A stretch of DNA of 64,000 nucleotides from Trebonia sp963811335 (GTDB taxonomy: Bacteria; Actinomycetota; Actinomycetes; Streptosporangiales; Streptosporangiaceae), in the NCBI GenBank assembly GCA_963811335.1, contig CAWERB010000021.1, positions 152,078 through 216,077 of the forward strand, given 5' to 3'. A model generated the notes under the pieces. That model was not told the DNA's origin and did not search any database. It saw nothing but the letters and a program-made list of their open reading frames with translations. Positions 56,328 to 64,000 of the stretch are shown piece by piece (the stretch's first letter is position 1; each line of letters begins with the position of its first letter). The translations under genes were made by a program, and so were the position numbers.

Positions 56328-57481
56328 ATGGGACGGATGGTGACCGTGGTGGTCACGCATGACGGCGTGTGCGCCGGGACGGTCGGGCCATTCCCTGTCG
56401 AGCGGCCTTGGTGGGCCGAGGTCGAGCCCGTGGTGGCGCACCTTGAGCAGGTGCTCGGCGTGCCCGCCGTGGTGCTGCGCCTGCTCGCGGTCGAGGGTTC
56501 CGACGGGATGCGCGACGGCCATGTCACCTATCACGCCGAGGCACTCCAGCCGCCGGGGAACCTGATCCCTGCGAATTCGCGGCCGACGACCACCCGCTGC
56601 GGATGCACTGGGCGCGGGCGGCGGGCGTGCGGGAACTGCTCGGCTGGGCGGCCGGGCTCGTTGACCTCGCCGGGCGGCCCGTGCAGCGCAAGACGTGGAA
56701 CCTGTCGTGCCTGTTCCGCCTGCCGACCATCGGCGGCGGCACCGTCTGGCTCAAGGCCATCCCGCCCTTCGCCGCCGCCGAGCCCGCCGCGATCGCCGCG
56801 TTCGCCGAGGTCGATCCCGGCCTGGTGCCGGCCGTCCTGGCCAGCGCGCCTGGGCCGGCTGCTGCTCGGCGACGTTCCCGGCACGGAGCGCCGGGACCCG
56901 CCCCCGCAGCGTCGTCGCGGATACGGTGCGGCGCTTCGTCGCCGCGCAGGCCCGCCTCAGCCAGCCGCCGCCCGGTCTCCCCGACCGCCGCCCGGAGATC
57001 GCTGGCGGCGGCCGTCCGTGAGCTGCTCGACGGCCCGGTCGGCGCCGAACTGACCCCGGAGGAACTGGACGCCGCCCACGGGATGCAAGGGCGGTGGGAG
57101 ATGCTGGCCGGCTGCGGCCTGCCCGACTCCGTGGTGCACGGCGACTTCCACCCAGTTAACTGGCGCTCCGACGGCGGCCCGGCGGTCGTACTTGACTGGG
57201 CTGACGCGCACCTGGGCAATCCCGTACTCGACGGGCTCCGCGCCATCGGCTTCCTGCCACCAGGCCTGCGCCAAACGGCGGCGGACGCCTGGACCGCGGC
57301 CTGGACTGTCGCCGCCCCCCGGTCACGTCCCGGCGAGGCGCTGCGCATCGCCGAGCCGCTGGCGCATTTCGCGTACGCCGTGCGCTACCAGGAGTTCCTC
57401 GACAACATCGAGCCAAGCGAGCGCGTCTACCACCGCGGTGACCCCGCCGCGTCCATCCGCGCGGCCCTCGCCCTCCCTTAA
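56328..57481 (+). CDS. Aminoglycoside phosphotransferase-like protein, three or four frameshifts
   Basis: A kinase-fold (APH) protein of about 380 residues read across frame changes near 56570, 56845 and 56895-57000. The C-terminal catalytic lobe is in one frame and intact: DSVVHGDFHPVNWRS holds the HGDxxxxN loop and AVVLDWADAHLGNPVLDG the metal-binding Asp. The N-terminal part (VTVVVTHDGVCAGTVGPFP then AAGLVDLAGRPVQRKTWNLS and GTVWLKAIPPFAAA) contains the expected nucleotide-binding Lys. Such proteins phosphorylate antibiotics, choline or other small alcohols. The ATG is at 56328. Homologues usually have one frame, so the indels are suspected errors. Confidence 0.78.
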
Positions 57482-57999
57482 CGGGTCCGCTTGCTCCAGT
57501 AGCGCAGCCAGAGCAGGCCGAAGACGGGAAGGACGAGCGGTACGAAGCCGTAGCCGCTGCCATAGCCGGACCACACCGTGGCGTCGGGGAAGGTGGCCCG
57601 GTCGGCGAGGCTCCAGGTGCCGACGGCGAGCACGCCGACGAGTTCCACCGAGCAAGACAGGATGGCGATCCTGCGCGCGGTCGGGCTCCCGTTGGCGAGG
57701 GTGACCGTGGCGATGATGTAAACCACCGCGGCCAGGGCCGACAGCAGGTAGGCGACCGGGGCGTGGCTGAACTTCGTCGCGATCTGCACCCCGGCCCGTG
57801 CGGTGGCGGACAGCGCGAAGATGGCGTAGACGGCGACCAGCACCCGGCCCGGGCCCGTCCTGGTGGATTCCGGCCGCGGTGCCGCGGGCTGGGGCGGTGC
57901 CGCGGGGTCCGGTGATGCCGCGGGATCGGGCGATGCCAGCGGCTCAGGTGGCGCCATCGGCTCAGACACGTCAGACACGGATGACCGCCCAGATCTCAT
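57478..57999 (-). CDS. Hypothetical membrane protein
   Basis: Intact, 173 residues. A Pro/Ala/Ser-rich cytoplasmic stretch (about 1-50) is followed by four hydrophobic segments: VLVAVYAIFALSATARAGVQ, AYLLSALAAVVYIIATVTLA, RIAILSCSVELVGVLAVGTW and FVPLVLPVFGLLWLRYW. Similar proteins are frequent and unnamed in actinobacteria. Its start overlaps the end of the preceding membrane-protein gene by 29 bases, so the two are co-translated. Confidence 0.75.
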   Translation of the reverse strand: MRSGRSSVSDVSEPMAPPEPLASPDPAASPDPAAPPQPAAPRPESTRTGPGRVLVAVYAIFALSATARAGVQIATKFSHAPVAYLLSALAAVVYIIATVTLANGSPTARRIAILSCSVELVGVLAVGTWSLADRATFPDATVWSGYGSGYGFVPLVLPVFGLLWLRYWSKRTR

Positions 58000-58345
58000 G
58001 CAGCCGGACCATCAGCACGGCCGCGACCAGCCCGGCCGCGGCGACGACCGCCGGGCCCCAGCGGGACCGCTCAAGCGCCCCCCAGAACCCCGCGGCCAGC
58101 GGGACGAACGGCAACGCGATCAGGTACCCGAGAAGCGTGGGCAGGCTGGCCGGGCGCCCGCCTTCGACGAGCCGGGCCACGACGAAGCCGATCAGGACGA
58201 GAAACAAGATCTCAAGTACGCCAAGCCCGATGAGCAGGCCAAGGCCCATGCGCCGGTTGAGTGCGGTCATCAGCAGCGCGTACCCGGCAAGCGCGAGGCC
58301 GACGACGATGATCGTCGTGGGCACGGCACCGTTCACGGACCACAT
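57971..58345 (-). CDS. Hypothetical membrane protein
   Basis: Intact, 124 residues from the ATG at 58345, with four hydrophobic segments: TTIIVVGLALAGYALLMTAL, LLIGLGVLEILFLVLIGFVV, LPTLLGYLIALPFVPLAAGF and WGPAVVAAAGLVAAVLMVRL. An operator-like palindrome touches the start codon. It leads a two-gene operon of small membrane proteins. Confidence 0.75.
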   Translation of the reverse strand: MWSVNGAVPTTIIVVGLALAGYALLMTALNRRMGLGLLIGLGVLEILFLVLIGFVVARLVEGGRPASLPTLLGYLIALPFVPLAAGFWGALERSRWGPAVVAAAGLVAAVLMVRLHEIWAVIRV

Positions 58346-58366
58346 GGTACTACGTTTGGTAGTACC
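58346..58366. promoter_or_regulatory. BlaI/MecI-like operator dyad
   Basis: GGTACTAC (58346-58353) and GTAGTACC (58359-58366) are exact inverted repeats around GTTTG, immediately before the membrane-protein start. The TACTAC...GTAGTA core is the half-site pattern of BlaI/MecI-type repressors. If bound it would block ribosome and polymerase alike. A related site occurs at about 15363-15386. Confidence 0.6.
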
Positions 58367-58880
58367 TGGCGTCGTCCCGAGGGCGTCGGCGATGACGGGG
58401 GCGGGGACCTGGAGGACGTTCGACGGCGACGTCGCGGAGGGAGCGCCTGCCTCGGCGCGAAGGAGCGGGTTCCTGTTGCTGTCGTTCTTCGTTGACGTCG
58501 ATGCGACGCTCGGCCGGAGCGTGACGAACCGGCCGGTAACGCGCTCGACAGCGTCTACGCCGCTGAGCCCGCGCAAACCCCCTCTTCGCTGATGCTTTTA
58601 GAACTAAGAGGCTACGGCGCGAACGTTGCGCCGCTACATGTCTACGCCGCAGAGCGCCCCTGTCTCCAGGAGCGCCCGGAAGCGACGCGGTGCAGCCGAT
58701 CCATGACTGCGGTAACCGGCCTGAGGATGCGCCGGAATACGACAGGGCCGTCCTCAGCGCGCGGCGGAAGGCTCGGTGACCTTCCGGACCGTCCCGCGGT
58801 CGTGCTTCTGCTGTGAGGCTATGACGGCTCCATTGAGGAACGGGCGCGAGGGCGGCTTCGTCCGGGTTCCCGCTGCCGCG
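58367..58880. other. Intergenic region without a supported gene
   Basis: About 510 bases. Frames in both directions are short, lack ribosome sites and match no family I know. A few features stand out: a GGCGC/GCGCC hairpin around GAACGTT near 58617-58633 and a locally AT-rich patch at about 58588-58610 that could hold the promoter for the dyad-controlled genes. I see no RNA gene. Confidence 0.35.
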
Positions 58881-61395
58881 TCAGCGAGTCCTGATCTGCC
58901 GGATGATGGACTGGTCGGTGATCTTCGTGTCGCTGGCGAGCAGGAATGCCTTGCTCAGGATCATGCTTAGGACCGGGTCGTCGTCGAACGGGAGGAACAG
59001 CCTGCCCGCCCGGGCGTCGCGGGCGGCGACGATACACAGGTACTGGTCGTCGGGGGCCATCAGGATGTTGCCACTGCCAAGGTGGATACGGTAGGTGCGC
59101 AGGTCGCCGCGCACCTTGAGGAACCGGCCCTCCAGGTCGCAGCGGCCGGCGATCGCCAGCATCGGCACGAGGCCGGCCAGGACCTCGCGGCGGACCTCCG
59201 CGCGCGCGCCGAGGTCGCCGAAGGCGGAACGGTGCCAGTAGTCCCCGAACCGCCGACCCTCGCCCCGGTCCAGCCATTCGGGGTCGGCGCCGATCGACGT
59301 CACGCCGATGAACAGGTCCACGTCGCGCATCGCCTCGGAGAAGATGAGCGGGGCGACCCCGGCGAGCGGGACCGCGTCGCCGGTGATTGCGTCGGAGAAC
59401 CGAACCTGGTCGCTCGCGCAGTACCTGAACAGGCCGCTGCCGGCGATGTCCTGGTCGCCGGCCGGGTCGAAGAAGAACTCCGCCCGCAGCGCCCGGCCGC
59501 CTGCATGAGGGTAATCGCGGCGGGCGATCCCGTGGTCGATCCCGTTGTCCCACGCCGCCAGCGGCACCGGTGCCCAGGAACGGCTCTTCATGAGGGCGCG
59601 GGCCTGCTCCTGCCGGAAGATGTGGCCGGCGAAGCGGTTGGAGTAGTCGCGGGTTGCTTCTTCGGCGGGGGTCGGGACGTAGACCTCCCGGAACGCCTGC
59701 TTGACCGGCTGGACGAGCCGTCGGCTGATGAGCAGCTGGCGCCACGCGCGGACCTCGCCGGCGGGTGCGTTGACCGGATGCCACAGCCGCACCTCAGCGT
59801 CCGGTGGCACCGTCGCGGCGTCGCCCGTCCGTGTGACGACCGTCACGGCACCGGTCACGCCACCCGTTTCGTCCCGCGGCATGCCAACGATGTCCATGCC
59901 ATCGGCGGCACCGAACACCCAGATCAGCGCGCGGGCGAGCCGTCCGGTCACGGGGTGGCCGAGGTAGAGCTCGCTCCATTCGGCAGCCGGCCAGCGGCGG
60001 TCCGTGGACATGAGACCGTCGAGCCTGGCGCGCTCGGCGCCGATCGTGGCGCGGATGGCCCTGGCGTCGTGCCTGAGCACGGCCAGCGCGGCGGTGCTGG
60101 CCTTCCGGATGCCGCCGGCAGGGCCGTGCGGGACGCTCCGTCCGGGTCCAGGTACCCGAGCCGGGCCGTGATGCCATCTGCCGAGAGCACTGCGGTCCAG
60201 CCGTCCTGAAGCCGGGCGTGCCGGGTTCCGGCGGCGTCGAGTTCGTGGTCGTCCACGGTGCGTTCCAGCAGTTCGTCGCGGCTGATGAGGTTAGCGGCCG
60301 CGATCGCGTCCAGCGCCGTGCGGACATGGTGGTGGACCAGGCGCTGCCGCGTGCCGCGCCCGGCCGCGCGCAGCTCGGCGACGACGGCACGCACCGCAGC
60401 GCTGCCCGGCCCGGTCGCGCCGACACCGGCGGGGGGACTGCCGCCTCCGCGAGCGCCCGGATGGCGAAGATCGCGAACCGGGTGCTGCGCGGGATGTAGC
60501 GTTCGGCCGGCACGCTGGCGGCTTCCAGTGCCAGTCGCCGCAAGCGCGGCAGCAGCGTCGGCGCGGCCGTCACGCCCGCGAACAGCGCGGCGCCGCACAT
60601 GATGGCCTCGTTGCCGTGCTTCGGCCACGGGGGCCGCGAGTACGCGGCGGTGCCGGCGTCCAGCACGGCGTCGGGAGCGGCCCGCGAAGATGTCCGGGCT
60701 GGCGAGCATGCCGCGCACGCGGCGGGCCTCGGCCCGCCAGTCCTGTCCCGGGTCACCGCTGTCCGGGAAGACCGCGAGCAAGTTCAGCAGCGCGGCCCGG
60801 GCCGCCGCCGGCTCGGGGCTGTCCGCGAAGACCGCGCGCAGCCGCGGGCAGGCGTCGCTGTCCTCGATGTAGGGGTAGGGGATGCGGCCGTCAGCGGCGA
60901 TCAGCTTCCGCAGCCTGATCGCGACGGGGGAGCCTGGTGGGGAGAACACCCCGGCTACCCGCTCCAGCCCTGGGCGCAGGCGCGCCCTTTCCGCATCGTC
61001 CAGCAGGGTCGTGAAGCTGTGCTCGATCTGCCTGCACAAGGTGTAGACGGGCCGGCAGTCCCATGAAGATCCGGGCTCGCATCCGGCGGCGGCAGGAACG
61101 ACTCGATGTCCGCGGCGGTCAGCCCCGCGAGCTTGCCGCTGATGAGGGGCAGCAGTCTCCGGTCGCGAAAGCCGGGCCGCGCGGCGCGGACGATGCACTC
61201 GCGGCGGAGCCTGGCGGGAGCATCGCGGATCGCACGGACCTCGGGAAGCTCCCGGTCAGGGATCTCGTCCGGGCGCCGCCGGAAGTCAGCCAGCCTGTCC
61301 TTCCTGGCGGACTCCTCCAGGCTCGCGACCGCCGCCGCCACCATGGCGGCCGCAGCGGACTGATCCGTGATCAGCACGGGCCGCACGCCGGGCAT
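58881..61395 (-). CDS. DUF4132-domain protein, several frameshifts
   Basis: Read through three or more frame changes (near 61050, 60690, 60550-60400 and 60110) this is one gene of about 835 residues. The N-terminal 500 residues are helical repeats (VAAAVASLEESARKDRLADF, LRRECIVRAARPGFRDRRLL, AARAALLNLLAVFPDSGDPG). The C-terminal 400 residues are intact in one frame and match DUF4132: LISRRLVQPVKQAFREVYVP, YSNRFAGHIFRQEQARALMK, LRAEFFFDPAGDQDIAGSGL, VRFSDAITGDAVPLAGVAPL and FSEAMRDVDLFIGVTSIGAD. DUF4132 proteins (MolR-related) occur with MoxR/VWA or WGR genes, function unknown. Its ATG is three bases after the stop of the ubiquitin-like gene, so the two form an operon. Confidence 0.75.
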
Positions 61396-61398
61396 GCC

Positions 61399-61814
61399 TC
61401 AGCCTCCCGCCAGCTGAACGAGGCGGATAAAGCGGATCTCCGTATCAGGCGCCAGGTCCAGGGTCTCGTCGAGATCGGTGACCTGCCGCCCGGAGACGAG
61501 GACGAAGAAGCCGTTCTTGCTGAACGCCTCCAGTGCCGTGCCGGCCTGCTGCTCCCAGTCGACGCGGCGAGGCTTCGGCATCCGGAAGCCCCCGGACGCC
61601 GGCACCGCCCCGTCCGGCATCACGAGGCCGTGGAAGATGTCGGTGCTGGCCGGCCTGGCGTTATACCGGGCGACCTCCTCGCGGACCCGCGTCCGGATGA
61701 GATCCCGCAGCGTGATGCGGCCGCGACGCCGTCAAGAGTGACCGCGGCAGCGGCCTTGCCAGCCCCCGACTGATCCATGATAGTCACCGAGATTGACGCG
61801 GCCTGCTCGGTCAT
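61399..61814 (-). CDS. Ubiquitin-like beta-grasp protein ending in Gly-Gly, one frameshift
   Basis: About 137 residues after correcting one indel near 61728. The layout parallels ubiquitin: a first hairpin (SISVTIMDQSGAGKAAAAVT), a helix (LRDLIRTRVREEVARYNA), an inserted loop of about 45 residues, then NGFFVLVSGRQVTDLDETLD, APDTEIRFIRLVQLAGG. The last strands match the pattern of ubiquitin's AGKQLED...TLHLVLRLRGG, and the protein stops exactly at the diglycine. It lies directly before the DUF4132 gene. No E1, E2 or JAB peptidase gene is visible in the window. An ATG at 61826 is an alternative start. The beta-grasp reading is mine and needs structure prediction. Confidence 0.65.
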
Positions 61815-61976
61815 GCCGGTGATCATGCCATAGGAGCACGACATTCGAGCGCGACAGTAAGCGACAGAAAAGGCGCATCTGCGCGCTATGGAAACAATCC
61901 CCCTGCAGAGCGCTCTTGGCCGCGAAGGACCTTGATCGGTCCTCCTCGCCGTCTGCACAGCCGGCTGGCGTAGTAT

Positions 61977-61994
61977 CCGTACGCCAGCGTACGG
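61977..61994 (+). promoter_or_regulatory. TetR-like operator before the DUF2867 gene
   Basis: CCGTACGC-CA-GCGTACGG is a perfect inverted repeat directly before the GGAGG (61993-61997) of the next gene, so a bound repressor would cover the ribosome site region and promoter. Sites of this form are typical for TetR-family proteins. No tetR gene is next to it. Confidence 0.65.
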
Positions 61995-62003
61995 AGGTAG
62001 CGG

Positions 62004-62597
62004 ATGAGGCTCCCGAATGCCGAGCACGCGGCGCATCCATGGGTCATTGCCCAGATTGCACCGGATTTCGAGCTGATAGATGCCTGGGCCCTGCCGGCAC
62101 AGGGAGGCCGGGACGGCTTCGGCGCCCTGCTCAGGATCATGGCCGGCCTGGACGGGGCCGACGCCGAGTCGGCACTCACCCGCGCCCTGTTCCGGGTGCG
62201 GTCTCAGCTGGGAGCCTGGTTCGGGTGGGACGATGCCACCCGCCGGCTTCCGGTCCCCGGCTGCACCGAGACGACGTTGAGCCAGCGTCTGCCGGCGGAC
62301 CTGCGCGGCAGCGCGGCAGGGCTGGACCTGGGCCCGGCCGGGCTTCACCCCGCTGTACCGGACCGGCAACGGGGCTGGGCAGGCGAGCTGTCGAACGGCA
62401 CCGTGCACGCCGTGCTGCACCTGGCCTGGGTCGAGCAGGGCGGAGGCCGGCACCGCGGGCAGATGGGCGTCTACGTCAAGCCCAGGGGCAAGCTCGGCGC
62501 GACGTACATGGCGCTGATCAGGCCCTTCCGGCACCTGATCGTCTACCCCGCCCTGATGCGCCAGATCGGGCGGGCGTGGCAGGCTCGCCCCGCCTGA
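62004..62597 (+). CDS. DUF2867 protein
   Basis: 197 residues. MRLPNAEHAAHPWVIAQIAP, FELIDAWALPAQGGRDGFGA, LGAWFGWDD, GTVHAVLHLAWVEQGGGRHR, QMGVYVKPRGKLGATYMALI and RPFRHLIVYPALMRQIGRAW follow the DUF2867 pattern. Between about residues 112 and 124 the sequence (LHPAVPDRQR) looks shifted: a one-base insertion near 62341 and a compensating change near 62375 would restore FTPLYRTxN. The family has a START-like fold; its function is unknown. Controlled by the adjacent dyad. Confidence 0.82.
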   Translation: MRLPNAEHAAHPWVIAQIAPDFELIDAWALPAQGGRDGFGALLRIMAGLDGADAESALTRALFRVRSQLGAWFGWDDATRRLPVPGCTETTLSQRLPADLRGSAAGLDLGPAGLHPAVPDRQRGWAGELSNGTVHAVLHLAWVEQGGGRHRGQMGVYVKPRGKLGATYMALIRPFRHLIVYPALMRQIGRAWQARPA

Positions 62598-62732
62598 CCG
62601 GCGACCCCCACGGCCGGCTCGCCGGCCCGGTCAACCACCCGCGCAACCTCAGCGCCGGGCCCCGGGCGGCGGTGCGTGTCCGTGTAGCGCGCGACGCCGC
62701 CGGTTCCGTGGAGGCCTGTGGCGCGGCATCGG

Positions 62733-62755
62733 CCACGCCGGGATCTCCGGCGTGG
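62733..62755 (+). terminator. Hairpin between DUF2867 and PspC genes
   Basis: CCACGCCGG (62733-62741) pairs with CCGGCGTGG (62747-62755) around GATCT, extended by two more pairs outside. No T-run follows. It lies in a 255-base spacer that otherwise has no supported gene. Confidence 0.55.
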
Positions 62756-62852
62756 TCAGGGATGCCCCTGATGCCCGTCGGGGTGCGCATTAGGGTGCGA
62801 ACCGGGGCTGATCCCGATCGACGGCGGCCATCGCGGGCGGCAGCCTTGAAGC

Positions 62853-63143
62853 ATGAGCACAGCAACCGCAGGCGCCTGGTCCGCCACCGTTAATGACCAG
62901 CCCGGAACCCGCCAGCTGCGCCGGTCCGGCGACGACAGGATGCTGGCCAGCGTCGCCAGCGGCATCGCCCGGTACCTGGACGTGGACGTCCTGCTGGTCC
63001 GCGTCATCATCGCGGCGCTGGCCCTATTCACCGGTGCGGTCGTGCCGCTGTACGTCGCTGCCTGGCTGCTGGTCCCAGCCGACGGCGACGACCAGTCGGT
63101 CGCTGCGGCGTGGCTCGCCGCCCGCCGGAACCGCGACCGGTAA
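62853..63143 (+). CDS. PspC-domain membrane protein
   Basis: Intact, 96 residues. The PspC domain reads LRRSGDDRMLASVASGIARY, LDVDVLLVRVIIAALALFTG and VVPLYVAAWLLVPADG, with one long hydrophobic stretch that can form one or two membrane helices. PspC proteins take part in envelope-stress sensing; actinobacterial ones often belong to kinase systems, but no such gene adjoins it. Confidence 0.9.
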   Translation: MSTATAGAWSATVNDQPGTRQLRRSGDDRMLASVASGIARYLDVDVLLVRVIIAALALFTGAVVPLYVAAWLLVPADGDDQSVAAAWLAARRNRDR

Positions 63144-63147
63144 CCGT

Positions 63148-63450
63148 ACCGCTCGGCACGCGACGTTCTTCGCGCTCTCGGACCCCAAGCGGCGGGGCAT
63201 TCTTGAGCGCCTGGGCCGCGGCCCCGCGACGCCTGGCCGGCTCGCGGGCCGGCGGGTCTGACCCTCAACGGGATCAGAACGCGTGGGATGCTGGAGCTGG
63301 CGACATCGGCGGGGCCGGTGGGCCGGCGCCGGATGCGCGGCTAGACCGCCACGACGCTCGGGGAGGCGGGCAAGTAGATCGAGGCCCATCGCCGTGCCCG
63401 GGAAGGCCGGCTGGACCGCTTCGAGCACTTCGTGGAGCGCTCGAGGTGAG
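63148..63450 (+). pseudogene. ArsR-family regulator, degraded
   Basis: The start ATFFALSDPKRRGILERLGR and the tail IEAHRRAREGRLDRFEHFVE are those of the ArsR regulators that pair with AHSA1-type genes. Between them frames change at about 63235 and 63290 and stops occur (near 63260, 63341 and 63375); only LTLNGI of the recognition helix is clear. The last bases overlap the start of the next gene, the usual coupled arrangement. Confidence 0.7.
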
Positions 63451-63746
63451 CCGCGAGCTCCGTTACGAGCGCCTGGGAGATCGCCTTCGGCCCGTCGCCG
63501 GGCGAGCTCTACCGGCACCGGCACGTGTTCGAGGCGATCGAGCGCCCTCGCCGCCTGCTGCTGGCTACGACCGAGACCCGCCTCGACGGGTCGAGGTTCG
63601 ACTTCAGCACCGAGTTCACGTTCGCGCCCCGAGACGGGGCGACCCTGATGATGATGGTCCAGTGGGGCTTCCCGTCCGACGAGCTGCGCGACGAGCACGG
63701 CCGCGGTCTGCTGCACGCGTTCAACCGGCTGGAACGGGCGCTGTAG
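63448..63746 (+). pseudogene. AHSA1/SRPBCC protein with internal deletion
   Basis: A GTG at 63448 starts MSRELRYERL, as in AHSA1-type START proteins, but about 40 residues are then missing and the frame changes: the next recognisable piece is WEIAFGPSPGELYRHRHVFE, followed by ATTETRLDGSRFDFSTEFTF, LMMMVQWGFPSDELRDEHGR and a TAG at 63744. Such genes follow ArsR genes as a pair. The loss near 63475 removes the first part of the ligand cavity. Confidence 0.68.
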
Positions 63747-63766
63747 GCCTTGAGGAAGGAGAACGC

Positions 63767-64000
63767 ATGGCGAAGTCCGTCCTGTACATGTCGATGTCGC
63801 TCGACGGGTTCATCACCGGCCCGGACGACGGTCCCGGCAACGGGCTCGGGACCGGCGGCCTCCGGCTGCGAGACGTTCGACTACGCCGGTCACTGGGGCG
63901 GCGACCACCACGGCGTGCCGATCTTCGTGCCCACCCGCGGCACTCCGCCAGAGCCGCAGAGCGGCTGGGTGCACTACGTGCCCCACGCCGCGACCGCGAT
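63767..64000 (+). CDS. Dihydrofolate-reductase-like (RibD C-terminal) protein, partial, with internal deletion
   Basis: The ATG follows GAGGAAGGAG. MAKSVLYMSMSLDGFITGPD is the standard start of RibD-C/DHFR-like proteins. After GLGTGGLRL about 50 residues and the frame are lost, and ETFDYAGHWGGDHHGVPIFV then PTRGTPPEPQSGWVHYV continues to the window edge. The family reduces nucleotide or pterin-like substrates with NADPH; many members are orphan. It runs out of the window. Confidence 0.72.
   Translation, partial: MAKSVLYMSMSLDGFITGPDDGPGNGLGTGGLRLRDVRLRRSLGRRPPRRADLRAHPRHSARAAERLGALRAPRRDRD

Overview
The window comes from a very GC-rich, probably filamentous actinobacterium. Evidence: many GTG/TTG starts behind strong GGAGG sites, the XRE-DUF5753/DUF397 pair, a PF04672-type (DUF574) methyltransferase, NarL-type two-component genes, and secreted chitinase and xylanase with Ser/Thr/Pro or poly-Gly linkers. 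Genus cannot be read from the sequence. I see no rRNA, tRNA or CRISPR array.

Layout. 0-2.6 kb: end of a phenylacetate-CoA ligase gene, a broken IS110-type transposase and two families of palindromic repeats. 2.6-9.8 kb: a core-only threonyl-tRNA synthetase-like gene, an Lrp/AsnC regulator divergent from a fused indolepyruvate-type ferredoxin oxidoreductase, and a secreted GH18 chitinase. 10-15.4 kb: SNF2-type helicase overlapping an amidase, a methyltransferase and a membrane-anchored protein. 15.5-19.1 kb: a GMC oxidoreductase/alpha-beta hydrolase fusion full of one-base indels. 19.1-24.8 kb: DJ-1/PfpI protein, a small MITE, hydrolase-LuxR fusion, MddA-like methyltransferase, saccharopine-dehydrogenase-like protein, CapA-like lipoprotein. 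24.8-31.7 kb: a visibly AT-richer block with an AAA ATPase-DUF4435 fusion (PARIS/OLD-like), two PD-(D/E)XK-like nucleases, GntR, XRE-DUF5753 and DUF397 genes: a probable defence island. 31.7-35.9 kb: small unknowns, a GH3 enzyme and a GH11 xylanase. 35.9-38.7 kb: 2-oxoacid dehydrogenase E1 beta/alpha with a divergent Lrp regulator. 38.7-44.8 kb: DUF72, glycerophosphodiester phosphodiesterase and glpF-glpK-glpD. 44.8-48.4 kb: methyltransferase, isocitrate-lyase-superfamily enzyme, membrane protein and a decayed ISAzo13-type element. 48.4-54.2 kb: YCII protein, PfkB kinase + ADP-ribosylglycohydrolase divergent from an NCS1 permease, then a histidine kinase/response regulator pair. 54.2-64 kb: a LigM/GcvT-like demethylase, SRPBCC, phosphotransferase, two membrane proteins behind a BlaI-like dyad, an operon of a ubiquitin-like protein ending in Gly-Gly with a DUF4132 protein, DUF2867, PspC and three damaged small genes.

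Working together: glpFKD is a complete glycerol uptake/oxidation route; the E1 genes and their Lrp neighbour resemble branched-chain keto-acid control; chitinase, GH3 and xylanase indicate polymer degradation; the kinase/ADPRH/permease cluster suggests nucleoside or ribose-derivative salvage.

Caution: many otherwise recognisable genes carry one-base indels (extreme at 15.8-19 kb) and several have internal deletions. Most of the indels are more likely sequence errors than biology. For these genes I give the whole span and say where the frame changes.
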